A stretch of DNA of 64,000 nucleotides from Shimia sp051201625 (GTDB lineage: Bacteria; Pseudomonadota; Alphaproteobacteria; Rhodobacterales; Rhodobacteraceae): positions 62,001-126,000 of the forward strand of contig NZ_CP179203.1 of the NCBI RefSeq assembly GCF_051201625.1, written 5' to 3'. The position numbers and the translations under genes were made by a program. Positions 26,133-34,902 of this stretch are shown here, piece by piece. Positions within the stretch are counted from its first letter, which is position 1; each line of letters starts with the position of its first letter. A model generated the notes under the pieces. It ran no database searches, was not told the origin of the DNA, and saw only the letters and a list, made by a program, of their open reading frames with translations.

Positions 26133-26693
26133 TCAGTTTGGATTCGACGAGACACCAACTTTCGCTGGACGTAACAAACGATCGTGCAGCATAAATCCCT
26201 CAGCGGAAACCTGAATGATTTCTCCCGTTTTGGTTCCGGGCAGCGGCGCCTCAAACATGGCTTCGTGCATCTTGGGATCGAATTTATCGCCCACTTCGGG
26301 CGAGACTATTTCGATGCCGTGTTTTGAAAACGTGTTCAAGAGCTCCCGCATGGTCAACTCAATTCCCTCAATCAACGCTGCGGATGCTTCTTTTTGCTCT
26401 TCGGTTATGGATTCGACAGCGCGTTTCATATTGTCAAAAACCGGAAGCATGTCCCGGGCCAACTTTGAGCCGCCATACTGCTCCGCTTCACGGCGAGTGC
26501 GCTCACCCCTTTTGCGAACGTTTTCAGCGTCCGCAAGGGCGCGCATCCAGCGGTCCTTCATTTGGTCTCGTTCTGCTCGAAGCTCGTCGATTTCAACAGC
26601 CTCATCCTCTAGGTCGTCGAGAGACTGCGCAAATTCCTCAGCTTCAGCCTCCGCAATATCGTCCAGAAAATCTTCTTCTTTGCGCTCTGCCAT
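26133..26693 (-). CDS. grpE: GrpE, nucleotide exchange factor of DnaK
   Basis: 186 residues. Acidic N-terminus, then a long helix (~35-90) with RDRWMRALADAENVRKR-like sequence (observed QMKDRWMRALADAENVRKRG) and the C-terminal beta domain (IVSPEVGDKFDPKMHEAMF, GFMLHDRLLRPAKVGV). It promotes ADP release from DnaK. A GAGGTGAAAA site precedes the ATG. Co-directional with hrcA, 9 nt apart; dnaK and dnaJ are not in the window. Confidence 0.96.
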   Translation of the reverse strand: MAERKEEDFLDDIAEAEAEEFAQSLDDLEDEAVEIDELRAERDQMKDRWMRALADAENVRKRGERTRREAEQYGGSKLARDMLPVFDNMKRAVESITEEQKEASAALIEGIELTMRELLNTFSKHGIEIVSPEVGDKFDPKMHEAMFEAPLPGTKTGEIIQVSAEGFMLHDRLLRPAKVGVSSNPN

Positions 26694-26702
26694 TTTTCAC
26701 CT

Positions 26703-27767
26703 CTAACCCCGGTCGGATATTAATTTCCCTACCAGCTGTGCCGTGTAGTCAACGATCGGCACGATCCGTCCATAATTTAGACGCTTAGGACCAATGACCC
26801 CAACAGCGCCCACGATCTTCCGATCAGCGTTCATATAGGGAGAGACAACCAAAGAGGAACCCGAAAGTGAAAAAAGTTTGTTTTCTGACCCAATAAAAAT
26901 GCGTACTCCATCACCCTGCTCCGCTAGTTCAAGGAAATCTGCAATATCCCGTTTGCGCTCAAGGTCATCAAACAGTGTCCGAATTCGGTCTAAATCTGGA
27001 TCTTCCTCCTCTGTCCCCAACAGATTCGCGCGCCCGCGCACAATCAGACGCTCATTTTGATCCTCCTCACTAGCCCAAAGTGCAAGACCGTTTTCTACTA
27101 AATCACGAGCCAGACTATCAATTTCTTGCCGACGTTTCTGAATTTCCTCCCCAACCGCCGTTAGGAGTTCAGTTAGTGTCCGGCCTTCAGCCACCGCATT
27201 CAAGAAGTTTGCTGCTTCACGCATCGAGCTAGGCGTTTGCCCAGAAGGGGGAGTGAACAGACGGTTTTCTACGTGCCCGTCCGCAAAAACCAAAACGACA
27301 AGGGCGCGGTCGTGACCTAGACTCACAAACTCTATGTGTTTTATTGGGGCCTCATGTTTTGGCGCTAGAACAATCGATGCGCTGTGGGTAACTCCAGATA
27401 GCGCTGTGCTAACCCTATCAAGCATTGTACCAACATCACTGGACTCAGAGCTAAGCGTTGCATCAATTTTTTCACGATCTTTATTGTCTAAGTCATCGAT
27501 TTCTAAAAGGCCGTCAACAAACAGACGCAGCCCGAACTGTGTTGGGATCCGACCAGCAGAAATGTGTGGACTATCCAAAAGGCCAAGAAACTCTAGGTCT
27601 TGCATAACATTTCGGACAGTTGCCGCACTGACTTTTTCACTTAGTGACCGTGTTAGCGTCCGGGAGCCCACCGGATCACCGCTGTCTAAATAGCCTTCAA
27701 CAACCCGCCTGAATACTTCGCGCGACCGTTGATTTAGTTCCTCTAGGATTTTCGAACTGTCTGTCAT
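26703..27767 (-). CDS. hrcA: Heat-inducible transcription repressor HrcA
   Basis: 354 residues from ATG 27767; a longer frame to 27842 overlaps the region needed for divergent rph. The N-terminal winged helix (LNQRSREVFRRVVEGYLDSG, ~10-29; VSAATVRNVMQDLEFLGLLD) binds CIRCE operators; the C-terminal domain ends with VGVIGPKRLNYGRIVPIVDYTA, diagnostic for HrcA. I found no CIRCE inverted repeat in the 116-bp hrcA-rph gap, so autoregulation through that gap is not supported. Forms a pair with grpE. Confidence 0.95.
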   Translation of the reverse strand: MTDSSKILEELNQRSREVFRRVVEGYLDSGDPVGSRTLTRSLSEKVSAATVRNVMQDLEFLGLLDSPHISAGRIPTQFGLRLFVDGLLEIDDLDNKDREKIDATLSSESSDVGTMLDRVSTALSGVTHSASIVLAPKHEAPIKHIEFVSLGHDRALVVLVFADGHVENRLFTPPSGQTPSSMREAANFLNAVAEGRTLTELLTAVGEEIQKRRQEIDSLARDLVENGLALWASEEDQNERLIVRGRANLLGTEEEDPDLDRIRTLFDDLERKRDIADFLELAEQGDGVRIFIGSENKLFSLSGSSLVVSPYMNADRKIVGAVGVIGPKRLNYGRIVPIVDYTAQLVGKLISDRG

Positions 27768-27883
27768 CTTTTGCAGCCTTTCGCGTGCCATTAAAGACCG
27801 TGCGCAGCAAAGGTCAATCGGGGTTGCGTTATCCCAGTCCACGCGGGTATGCCGATGCTAAGACAACGAAAAGGAATTGTGAC

Positions 27884-28597
27884 ATGCGCCCATCCAATAG
27901 GGATTTGAATGAAATGCGTTCGGTATCAATCGAAACAAGTGTGACCAAACACGCTGAAGGCTCCTGCTTGATAAAGGTTGGCGATACGCATGTGCTTTGT
28001 ACTGCAACTATCGAAGAACGTGTTCCACCGTTCATAAAGGGGTCTGGCCTTGGCTGGGTCACGGCAGAATATGGTATGTTGCCCCGATCTACTACATCAC
28101 GAATGCGTCGAGAGGCTGCCGCGGGTAAGCAAGGGGGAAGAACTGTTGAAATTCAAAGGCTTATTGGTCGTTCGTTGCGCGCTGGAGTGGATCGTGTTGC
28201 ATTAGGGGAACGTCAAATCACCATAGACTGCGATGTCATTCAGGCAGATGGCGGAACTCGCTGTGCCTCGATAACCGGGGGTTGGGTGGCCCTAAAGCTT
28301 GCGGTTGATAAGCTTATGAGAGCTGGCAGCGTGATGTCCGATCCCCTAATTGCGCCAGTGGCCGCAGTTTCATGTGGTATCTATGCTGGCCAGCCAGTTC
28401 TAGACCTTGATTATCCGGAAGACTCTGAAGCTGGTGTCGACGGAAATTTTATTATGCTCAGCAACAAAAAGTTGATTGAAGTTCAGCTAAGTGCAGAGGG
28501 ATCAACTTACTCGCGAGATCAGATGAACCAGTTAATGGATCTCGCTGAGAAAGGTATTGATGAACTTGTTTTGAAACAATTGGCGGCCGTTTCGTGA
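27884..28597 (+). CDS. rph: Ribonuclease PH
   Basis: 237 residues from ATG 27884 (MRPSNRDLNEMR, AGGA upstream); the frame extends 33 codons further but those residues are not RNase PH-like. A phosphate-dependent 3'-5' exonuclease that trims tRNA 3' ends. Typical segments: GDTHVLCTATIEERVPPF, GWVTAEYGMLPRST (~59-72), GRTVEIQRLIGRSLRA, QADGGTRCASITGG and a C-terminal FIMLSNKKLIEVQLSAEG. Overlaps rdgB by GTGA. Confidence 0.96.
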   Translation: MRPSNRDLNEMRSVSIETSVTKHAEGSCLIKVGDTHVLCTATIEERVPPFIKGSGLGWVTAEYGMLPRSTTSRMRREAAAGKQGGRTVEIQRLIGRSLRAGVDRVALGERQITIDCDVIQADGGTRCASITGGWVALKLAVDKLMRAGSVMSDPLIAPVAAVSCGIYAGQPVLDLDYPEDSEAGVDGNFIMLSNKKLIEVQLSAEGSTYSRDQMNQLMDLAEKGIDELVLKQLAAVS

Positions 28598-29205
28598 TCC
28601 GTAAGTTTTCTGGGCAAACGCTGTTAGTGGCGACACATAACATCGGCAAGCTGGAAGAGGTGGCGCATCTACTCGAACCCTTTGGTATTGCAGTTGTGGG
28701 TGCGAAAGAAATGAAGCTGCCCGAACCGAGGGAAACCGAGAACACGTTTGTGGGAAATGCACGAATCAAGGCCCACGCAGCTGCGCGTAGCACGGGATTA
28801 CCCTCGCTAGCAGACGACAGCGGAATAACCATTGATGGCCTCAACGGTGCGCCCGGTGTTTACACAGCAGATTGGGCAGAGACCGGATCTGGACGTGATT
28901 TCGAGATGGCCATGTCTCGTGCCCACGACGAGCTGTTGAAAAATGGTACGGAACAACCGTGGCTCGCGCAATTTCGGTGTACACTGGTCCTTGCATGGCC
29001 TGATGGGCACGATGAAATATTCGATGGCATAGCGCAAGGCCACCTAATTTGGCCACCAAGGGGTTTAGACGGGTTTGGATATGATCCCATGTTTATTCCG
29101 GATGGGTACAATGTGACTTTTTCCGAAATGGACCGGTGGGAAAAAAATAAAATTAGCCATCGCGCCAACGCCGTGGAGAAATTTGTTGCAGGTTGTTTTG
29201 GTTGA
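28594..29205 (+). CDS. rdgB: XTP/dITP diphosphatase (RdgB/HAM1)
   Basis: 203 residues starting at a GTG that overlaps the rph TGA. Hydrolyses non-canonical purine triphosphates to keep them out of nucleic acids. Motifs: LLVATHNIGKLEE (~10-22), LADDSGITIDGLNGAPGVYTA in pieces (~69-89) with the catalytic Asp pair, GFGYDPMFIPDGYNVTFSEM, and KISHRANA near the C-terminus. The middle gene of rph-rdgB-hemW. Confidence 0.95.
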   Translation: MIRKFSGQTLLVATHNIGKLEEVAHLLEPFGIAVVGAKEMKLPEPRETENTFVGNARIKAHAAARSTGLPSLADDSGITIDGLNGAPGVYTADWAETGSGRDFEMAMSRAHDELLKNGTEQPWLAQFRCTLVLAWPDGHDEIFDGIAQGHLIWPPRGLDGFGYDPMFIPDGYNVTFSEMDRWEKNKISHRANAVEKFVAGCFG

Positions 29206-30355
29206 AGATTGGCGACTCGGTGGATTTGGGATTTATATTCATTGGCCTTTTTGCCAGTCCAAGTGCCCTTATTGTGACTTCAATAGTCATGTATCAAACG
29301 AAATAAACCAAGATCGGTGGTTAAATGCCTACTTGAATGAACTTCGTCGCGTGGCGGCGCATACATCTGATCGCGTTGTCAGTACTGTTTATTTTGGAGG
29401 CGGCACTCCCAGTCTAATGGATCCAAAGTTGGTTGGCAGGATCCTAGAGAGTGTGCGCGCATTATGGCCATGTGCAAACAAATTTGAAGTAACGCTCGAA
29501 GCAAACCCTGGGTCCGTCGAAACGGGTCGGTTTAAGGGGTTTCAAGACAGCGGCATAAACCGCGTGTCTTTAGGTGTTCAGGCACTAAATAACGATGACT
29601 TGAAGCGCCTTGGTCGAACTCACAGTGCTGAAGACGCACTCACTGCTCTTGAAGTCTCGCGGAAGATATTCGACCGTACGAGCTTTGATTTAATATATGC
29701 ACGGCAAGATCAAACACTAAATGATTGGCGCTTAGAGCTTGAGAAAGCATTATCTTTGTCGCCTAGTCATCTATCCCTGTATCAGTTGACGGTAGAAGCA
29801 GGCACCGCTTTCGGTGATCGATATGCGCGAGGCGGCCTTAAGGGCTTGCCTGACGATGAACTAGCTGCAGACATGTACGAACTTACTCAAGAGAAATGTG
29901 CTAGCGTTGGCCTTATACCCTATGAAATTTCAAATTATGCCATGTTAGACTCTGAATCAAAACATAATTTGATCTATTGGAGGGGTGGAGACTACGTTGG
30001 TATCGGTCCTGGGGCGCACGGTCGGTTGACTATTTGCGGAGCCCGATATGCAACGGAAAGTTGGCGTAACCCTACTAAATGGCTTAATAGTGTTGATGCC
30101 GGCAACGGTGAAAGCCTGCGGCAACCAATTAATTCGTCCGATCAAGGTGCAGAGTATCTTTTAATGGGCCTGAGGCTAAGCGAGGGCATCAATTTAGGTC
30201 GATACAGAGCCATTTCTGGTCAAACCCTAAATCTGGATCGCGTTAATGAACTGATTGAGTTGGGCTTAATAGCATCTGACGGTCGAAGCCTTAAGGTACT
30301 ACCACGCGGTCGTCTAATTTTGAACTCTGTGCTGAGAGAATTAACGGTGGATTAA
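29198..30355 (+). CDS. hemW: Radical SAM haem chaperone HemW
   Basis: 385 residues from TTG 29198 (reads MVEDWRLGGFGIYIHW, AGG 5 nt upstream), matching the family's N-terminus and overlapping rdgB by 8 nt. Radical-SAM cluster cysteines at 19, 23 and 26 (HWPFCQSKCPYCDFN). GGGTPS (~64-69) and DLIYARQDQTLNDW are further family landmarks. Formerly annotated as oxygen-independent coproporphyrinogen oxidase, this family is now assigned to haem insertion into respiratory enzymes. Directly followed by ybaN (TAAATG). Confidence 0.94.
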   Translation: MVEDWRLGGFGIYIHWPFCQSKCPYCDFNSHVSNEINQDRWLNAYLNELRRVAAHTSDRVVSTVYFGGGTPSLMDPKLVGRILESVRALWPCANKFEVTLEANPGSVETGRFKGFQDSGINRVSLGVQALNNDDLKRLGRTHSAEDALTALEVSRKIFDRTSFDLIYARQDQTLNDWRLELEKALSLSPSHLSLYQLTVEAGTAFGDRYARGGLKGLPDDELAADMYELTQEKCASVGLIPYEISNYAMLDSESKHNLIYWRGGDYVGIGPGAHGRLTICGARYATESWRNPTKWLNSVDAGNGESLRQPINSSDQGAEYLLMGLRLSEGINLGRYRAISGQTLNLDRVNELIELGLIASDGRSLKVLPRGRLILNSVLRELTVD

Positions 30356-30709
30356 ATGCAATTTATTTGGGCTATCTTCGGTTTCGCTTGCCTAGCGTTT
30401 GCTATTTTAGGGATCGTTTTACCCCTTGTACCAACTGTTCCGTTTTTGCTTTTAGCGGCTTTCTTTTTTGCTCGTTCATCAAATAAGCTACATGACTGGC
30501 TAGTATCGCACCCTATTTTTGGCCCACCAATTGGAGATTGGCGCTTACGTGGCGCAGTTCGAACAAACGCAAAACGGTTAGCCACCCTATCAATTGGAAT
30601 TGTTTTTTTATTCTCCTTAGTCGTTGGCCTGAAGACTATAGTTTTGGTCATTCAGGCGATTATTCTTGTATGCGTCCTTATATTTATTTGGACTAGGCCC
30701 AGTCTTTAG
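30356..30709 (+). CDS. YbaN-family inner membrane protein (DUF454)
   Basis: 117 residues. Starts immediately after the hemW stop. DUF454 pattern: the LGIVLPLVPTVPFLLLAAFFFARSS region (~18-42), HPIFGPPIGDWR, and two C-terminal hydrophobic helices (~80-112). About three to four membrane segments; function unknown. Its last 17 bases overlap convergent parB. Confidence 0.9.
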   Translation: MQFIWAIFGFACLAFAILGIVLPLVPTVPFLLLAAFFFARSSNKLHDWLVSHPIFGPPIGDWRLRGAVRTNAKRLATLSIGIVFLFSLVVGLKTIVLVIQAIILVCVLIFIWTRPSL

Positions 30710-31589
30710 GAGTCAATAAACCGCACAGTTTATCTAATTCGTCCAAGTTTGAATATTTAATCGTGAGCACTCCGTTCTCACTACCAACTTTATGGTCAAC
30801 ACTTACTCTCATTCCTAAATTTGCCGATAAATCACCTTCTAAAGCCAGTGTATCTGCATCTTTTTGTAATCTTTTTTCCTGCTTTTGTGAGTGTCTGTTG
30901 AGTTTATTAGATTTTCGTACCAGCCCCTCTGTTTGGCGAACCGATAGTCCACCTTTAGCGATTTTTTGAGCTAACTGAGAGGCGTCTTTACTGGTAATCA
31001 AGGCTCTTGCGTGGCCGGTGGTTAATGTGCCTTTTTTTAGCATCTCTTGAACATCGGCAGGCAACTGCAGCAAGCGCATGAGATTAGCAATGTGACTTCG
31101 GCTTTTCCCAAGCACCTCTGACAAACGTTCCTGTGTGTGTCCAAATCTATCCATGAGCTGTCGATATCCCATGGCTTCCTCGACGGGATTTAGATCTGCT
31201 CTTTGTATATTCTCTATGATGGCAACTTCTAAAACTTCAGTATCGTCATAATCGCGTATTATAATCGGTAATTCATGTAATTGCGCCATTTGTGAAGCGC
31301 GCCAACGACGTTCGCCTGCCACTATCTCATATTTGTTGTGGTCAATTTTGCGAACAATTAGGGGCTGAATAATCCCTTTTTCACGAATAGAGCTTGCAAG
31401 GTCCTCAAGTTGTTCTGTGGTGAAATCGCGGCGAGGTTGGTTCGGATTTGGAAAAATACTTTCGGTGGGAACAAGTCTGTCGCCTTGCGTTGACGTGTCA
31501 CTAATTTCAAATGTCTGTCCTTCAGTGACATCAGCCATCAACGCGCTCAGGCCCCTGCCCAATCCACGGTTCTTTTTATTATCTTTCAC
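30693..31589 (-). CDS. parB: Chromosome partitioning protein ParB
   Basis: 298 residues, GTG start. The conserved N-terminus (NRGLGRGLSALMAD, ~6-19) interacts with ParA. The CTPase/ParB-N domain carries NPNQPRRDF and the GERRWRASQMA box (~92-102). The HTH region (GKSRSHIANLMRLLQLPADV, ~161-180) recognises parS, and TTGHARALI follows. ParB spreads around parS to form the segregation complex. It is the second gene of parA-parB (12-nt gap). A perfect parS at 32977 and a one-mismatch site at 34882 lie within 4.5 kb. Confidence 0.97.
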   Translation of the reverse strand: MKDNKKNRGLGRGLSALMADVTEGQTFEISDTSTQGDRLVPTESIFPNPNQPRRDFTTEQLEDLASSIREKGIIQPLIVRKIDHNKYEIVAGERRWRASQMAQLHELPIIIRDYDDTEVLEVAIIENIQRADLNPVEEAMGYRQLMDRFGHTQERLSEVLGKSRSHIANLMRLLQLPADVQEMLKKGTLTTGHARALITSKDASQLAQKIAKGGLSVRQTEGLVRKSNKLNRHSQKQEKRLQKDADTLALEGDLSANLGMRVSVDHKVGSENGVLTIKYSNLDELDKLCGLLTPKDWA

Positions 31590-31601
31590 AACTGGATTCC
31601 T

Positions 31602-32411
31602 CTATGCGGCAACTCTTAAATGTTTTGCAATCAGTTCTTTTGCTAATAAGCGATACGCCCCCGCACCTTTCGATGTCGAATCATATTTAAGAACCGACTG
31701 CGCAAAGGAAGGCGCTTCCGAGACACGCACATTCCTTGGTATCTTAGTTTCGAAAACTAAATCGCCAAGATTTTCTCGCGCATCTTGTTCAACCTGTTGA
31801 GATAGGTTGTTGCGTGCATCAAACATTGTCAGAACAACGCCCTCTATTCTGAGCTTTGGATTTGCGGTCTGGCGTACCTCACGAACAGTATTTATTAATT
31901 GGGAAAGGCCCTCCAATGCAAAGAACTCACTTTGCAATGGAATCAGCACGGAATGGGCTGCGATCATCGCATTAACCGTAAGTAAATTGAGCGATGGCGG
32001 ACAATCGATGAGGACGTAATCTAAATTTAGATCTGCCATAGCTGGCTGTCTCAATGCATCACGCAACAGAAAGCTACGTTTTTCATTGTTAATGAGCTCG
32101 ATGTCTGCAGAGCTCAAATCGACAGTAGCAGGAATAATCCACATTCCATCATTATCGGTCTGTTGAACAACATCACTTAAGTCTACTTCGTCGAGCAAGA
32201 AATCGTAAGTTGTAAACTCTCTGTCTTCAAGGTTTATTCCCAATCCAGTCGAGGCATTACCTTGTGGATCTAAATCAACCACCAATACGTGGTTGTCTTG
32301 CTCTACCAGTCCGGCAGCAAGGTTAATTGTTGTTGTTGTTTTTCCGACACCGCCTTTTTGGTTGGCAACGGCGATAATTTTTGGGCTTTTTGCGTGAATT
32401 GACTTAGGCAC
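31602..32411 (-). CDS. parA: Chromosome partitioning ATPase ParA
   Basis: 269 residues from GTG 32411, chosen because AAGGA lies 8 nt upstream and the product then starts just before the P-loop as in the family; a longer frame to 32504 runs inside rsmG. Deviant Walker A NQKGGVGKTTT (~17-27), Walker A' DLDPQGNASTGLG, Walker B VLIDCPPSLNLLT. ParA forms the ATP-dependent gradient that moves origin-ParB complexes. Overlaps the rsmG stop by 8 nt. Confidence 0.97.
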   Translation of the reverse strand: MPKSIHAKSPKIIAVANQKGGVGKTTTTINLAAGLVEQDNHVLVVDLDPQGNASTGLGINLEDREFTTYDFLLDEVDLSDVVQQTDNDGMWIIPATVDLSSADIELINNEKRSFLLRDALRQPAMADLNLDYVLIDCPPSLNLLTVNAMIAAHSVLIPLQSEFFALEGLSQLINTVREVRQTANPKLRIEGVVLTMFDARNNLSQQVEQDARENLGDLVFETKIPRNVRVSEAPSFAQSVLKYDSTSKGAGAYRLLAKELIAKHLRVAA

Positions 32412-33027
32412 GCCGAAGGTCCTTGATTCTGAGGATAATGGAATTTGGTTCTGTTTCACTTTTAGTGGTTTCGTAGTCAAATGACCACGACTCCTGTGCC
32501 ACATTTAATTCTTTTTCCCAGTTGGCTCCCTTTAAAAACAAACCCACACCGTTTTTTCCTAAATGACGCTCCAAAAAGCGAAGCAATACATTGAGGCTCG
32601 CTACCGCGCGCGCAGAAATAATATCAGCGCCTTGAGGCGTTACTTTTTCAATCCGTTCTGAAATAACGTGGCCATCAATTCCGGCCTCACGCAATACTGT
32701 TCGCAAAAAAACACACTTCCGTTTATCACTTTCTATCAAAGTTACTCGTTTTGGAGATTTCGCTTCTGCCGCCATTATCGCGACGACGAGCCCTGGAAAG
32801 CCACCGCCACTACCAATATCTAGCCAATGCTCCATGGGATGCTCCGCTATCTTCAAGATTTGTGCCGAATCATGAATATGCCGAGACCACAGATTTCCCA
32901 AGGTTGTCTTAGAAACCAGATTAATAGATGGGTTCCACTTTATCAAAAGGCTAGCCAGAATCTCAAGGCGTTCAGATGTTTCACGTGAAACATTTAATTG
33001 TGATACTTCACAAATTGGTGGAATCAT
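32404..33027 (-). CDS. rsmG: 16S rRNA (guanine-527-N7) methyltransferase RsmG (GidB)
   Basis: 207 residues. Methylates G527 of 16S rRNA; its loss gives low-level streptomycin resistance in other bacteria. LIKWNPSINLVSKTTLGNLWSRHIHDS (in pieces, ~28-54) and the SAM loop LDIGSGGGFPGLV (~69-81) are diagnostic. Codons 12-17 (NVSRET) are encoded by a perfect parS sequence. Its ATG overlaps the mnmG stop (TAATG). Confidence 0.96.
   Translation of the reverse strand: MIPPICEVSQLNVSRETSERLEILASLLIKWNPSINLVSKTTLGNLWSRHIHDSAQILKIAEHPMEHWLDIGSGGGFPGLVVAIMAAEAKSPKRVTLIESDKRKCVFLRTVLREAGIDGHVISERIEKVTPQGADIISARAVASLNVLLRFLERHLGKNGVGLFLKGANWEKELNVAQESWSFDYETTKSETEPNSIILRIKDLRRA
32977..32992. promoter_or_regulatory. 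parS site 1 (perfect consensus)
   Basis: TGTTTCACGTGAAACA, an exact 16-bp match to the bacterial parS palindrome bound by ParB. It lies inside the 5' coding part of rsmG and encodes Asn-Val-Ser-Arg-Glu-Thr. About 5.5 kb from the putative origin. Confidence 0.97.
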
Positions 33028-34889
33028 TATGCAAACTTTTCACGCTGTCGCTTCTTAATTTTTGCCAACACGAGCGTCAGCGCAGCCGGCGTCATACCGT
33101 CGATACGACCAGCCTGTGCCAAATTAGAAGGCCGTGTTTGATTTAGCTTTGCTTTAAGTTCGTTAGAAAGACCGACAATGGCTAGATAATCAAAGTCCGG
33201 CGGGATACGCAATTCCTCATCACGACGTATTGCATCAACGTCTTTTCTTTGTCGATCAATATAATTTGCATAAAGCGCATCTCGCTCAAGTTGTTCCTGA
33301 ATAACCCGGTCGATACCCTTTAAGCGATCATCCAAAGGTAACAAGTCTTGAAATCTGACATGAGGAAAAGCCAGTACCTGAAATCCGGTTCGACGCGAGC
33401 CGTCCTTACTCACACAAATACCAGCATCTGACAATTGCTTCGGCGTATATTGACGGTCTTTCAAAATCCTGCTCCCCGACTGAAGCAATTCCAATTTTTG
33501 ATCAAAAGCTCTTCTACGACCTTCGCCGACGACCCCTAAATTAATACCATGTGGTGTTAAACGTTGGTCAGCATTATCCGCCCGAAGGGAAAGCCGAAAT
33601 TCAGCACGTGAAGTAAACATCCGGTAAGGTTCAGTAACACCCCTCGTTATAAGATCATCGACCATCACACCAATATAGCTGTCAGATCGACTAAACTCAA
33701 AAGCGGGCCTCCCTTTTGATAACAGTGCAGCATTTAAACCAGCAACCAACCCTTGTGCCGCAGCTTCTTCGTAACCGGTTGTCCCATTAATTTGACCTGC
33801 TAGATAAAGTCCCGGTATTTTTTTCACCTGAAGCGCGGCGTCCAAGCATCGCGGATCAACGTAATCATACTCAATTGCGTACCCCGGCTGCAATATCTCA
33901 GCATCCTCTAAGCCCCTAATAGACCTAACATATTTTTCCTGGATTTCAGCCGGCAACGAAGTTGAAATTCCATTTGGGTACACAGTTGGAACGTCAAGCC
34001 CCTCTGGCTCCAAAAAAACTTGATGAGACGGTTTGTCTGAAAACCTGGTAACCTTATCTTCTATCGACGGGCAGTACCTAGGACCCACCCCTTCTATGTG
34101 ACCACCGTACATTGATGAACGGGACAGGTTTTCGCGAATAATCTCGTGCGTACTTTCATTAGTATGCGTGATTCCACAGGAGACTTGTCTTGCTTTCGGG
34201 TGTTGATTCAAAAAAGAAAACATCACCGGATCTTCATCACCCAATTGCTCGTCGAGAATATCCCAGTTTATTGAGCGCCCATTAAGCCGAGGCGGTGTGC
34301 CGGTCTTCAATCTACCAAGGTTCAGATCAAAGCTTTCAATACGTTTCGCTAATTTAACCGAAGGATGATCACCAAGCCTTCCCCCAGGGCGCGCCACGTC
34401 GCCTATATGAATCACACCACGCAGAAAGGTGCCTGTGGTTAAAACTACTGCATATCCAAATATTTCCGTACCATCTTGCAACAATACGCCACAAACCTTG
34501 CCCTCACGAACCTTAAGGTCTACCACCTCTCCTTCCAAAACCGATAGATTCTCAGCCATCTTGGCTTCCAACAAAATAGCTTCGCGATAAAGTTTGCGAT
34601 CCGCCTGTGCCCTTGGACCCTGAACCGCAGGGCCTTTTCTTCGATTCAGCAAACGAAATTGGATACCTGCTTTGTCGGCCGCCCGACCCATTACACCATC
34701 AAGCGCATCAATCTCACGAACCAAATGGCCCTTACCCAAACCTCCTATTGCGGGATTACAAGACATAACCCCAAGATCATTGGATTTAAGAGTAATTAAA
34801 GCAGTCTTAACCCCCATTCGGGACGCCGCATGAGCTGAATCAACGCCAGCATGGCCGCCCCCCACCACGATCACATCAAAATGTTCCAC
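33027..34889 (-). CDS. mnmG: tRNA uridine 5-carboxymethylaminomethyl modification enzyme MnmG (GidA)
   Basis: 620 residues from GTG 34889 (MEHFDVIVVGGGHAG). An upstream in-frame GTG at 34898 would give the familiar MFHVEHF start, but AGGAG (34902-34898) touches it; the spacing to 34889 is 8 nt. FAD-binding GGGHAGVDSAHAASRMG at ~9-25; NPAIGGLGKGHLVREIDAL (~45-63); ATGTFLRG-like TTGTFLRGVIHIG; and a C-terminal helical domain. With MnmE it modifies wobble U34. Its start overlaps parS site 2 and its ribosome site overlaps the mnmE stop. Confidence 0.96.
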   Translation of the reverse strand: MEHFDVIVVGGGHAGVDSAHAASRMGVKTALITLKSNDLGVMSCNPAIGGLGKGHLVREIDALDGVMGRAADKAGIQFRLLNRRKGPAVQGPRAQADRKLYREAILLEAKMAENLSVLEGEVVDLKVREGKVCGVLLQDGTEIFGYAVVLTTGTFLRGVIHIGDVARPGGRLGDHPSVKLAKRIESFDLNLGRLKTGTPPRLNGRSINWDILDEQLGDEDPVMFSFLNQHPKARQVSCGITHTNESTHEIIRENLSRSSMYGGHIEGVGPRYCPSIEDKVTRFSDKPSHQVFLEPEGLDVPTVYPNGISTSLPAEIQEKYVRSIRGLEDAEILQPGYAIEYDYVDPRCLDAALQVKKIPGLYLAGQINGTTGYEEAAAQGLVAGLNAALLSKGRPAFEFSRSDSYIGVMVDDLITRGVTEPYRMFTSRAEFRLSLRADNADQRLTPHGINLGVVGEGRRRAFDQKLELLQSGSRILKDRQYTPKQLSDAGICVSKDGSRRTGFQVLAFPHVRFQDLLPLDDRLKGIDRVIQEQLERDALYANYIDRQRKDVDAIRRDEELRIPPDFDYLAIVGLSNELKAKLNQTRPSNLAQAGRIDGMTPAALTLVLAKIKKRQREKFA

Positions 34890-34897
34890 GTGAAACA
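34882..34897. promoter_or_regulatory. parS site 2 (one mismatch)
   Basis: TGTTCCACGTGAAACA differs from the consensus parS at one position (T5 to C). It spans the start codon of mnmG. Same spacing class relative to origin as site 1; about 3.5 kb from the putative oriC. Confidence 0.88.
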
Positions 34898-34902
34898 CTC
34901 CT
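34898..34902 (-). promoter_or_regulatory. mnmG ribosome-binding site overlapping the mnmE stop codon
   Basis: Minus strand TAAGGAG: the TAA (34904-34902) ends mnmE and AGGAG (34902-34898) is the Shine-Dalgarno sequence, 8 nt before GTG 34889. It decides the mnmG start and suggests mnmE-mnmG translational coupling. Confidence 0.6.

Noticed and set aside
27768..27883. CIRCE operator for HrcA
   Set aside because: No TTAGCACTC-N9-GAGTGCTAA inverted repeat in the hrcA-rph gap.
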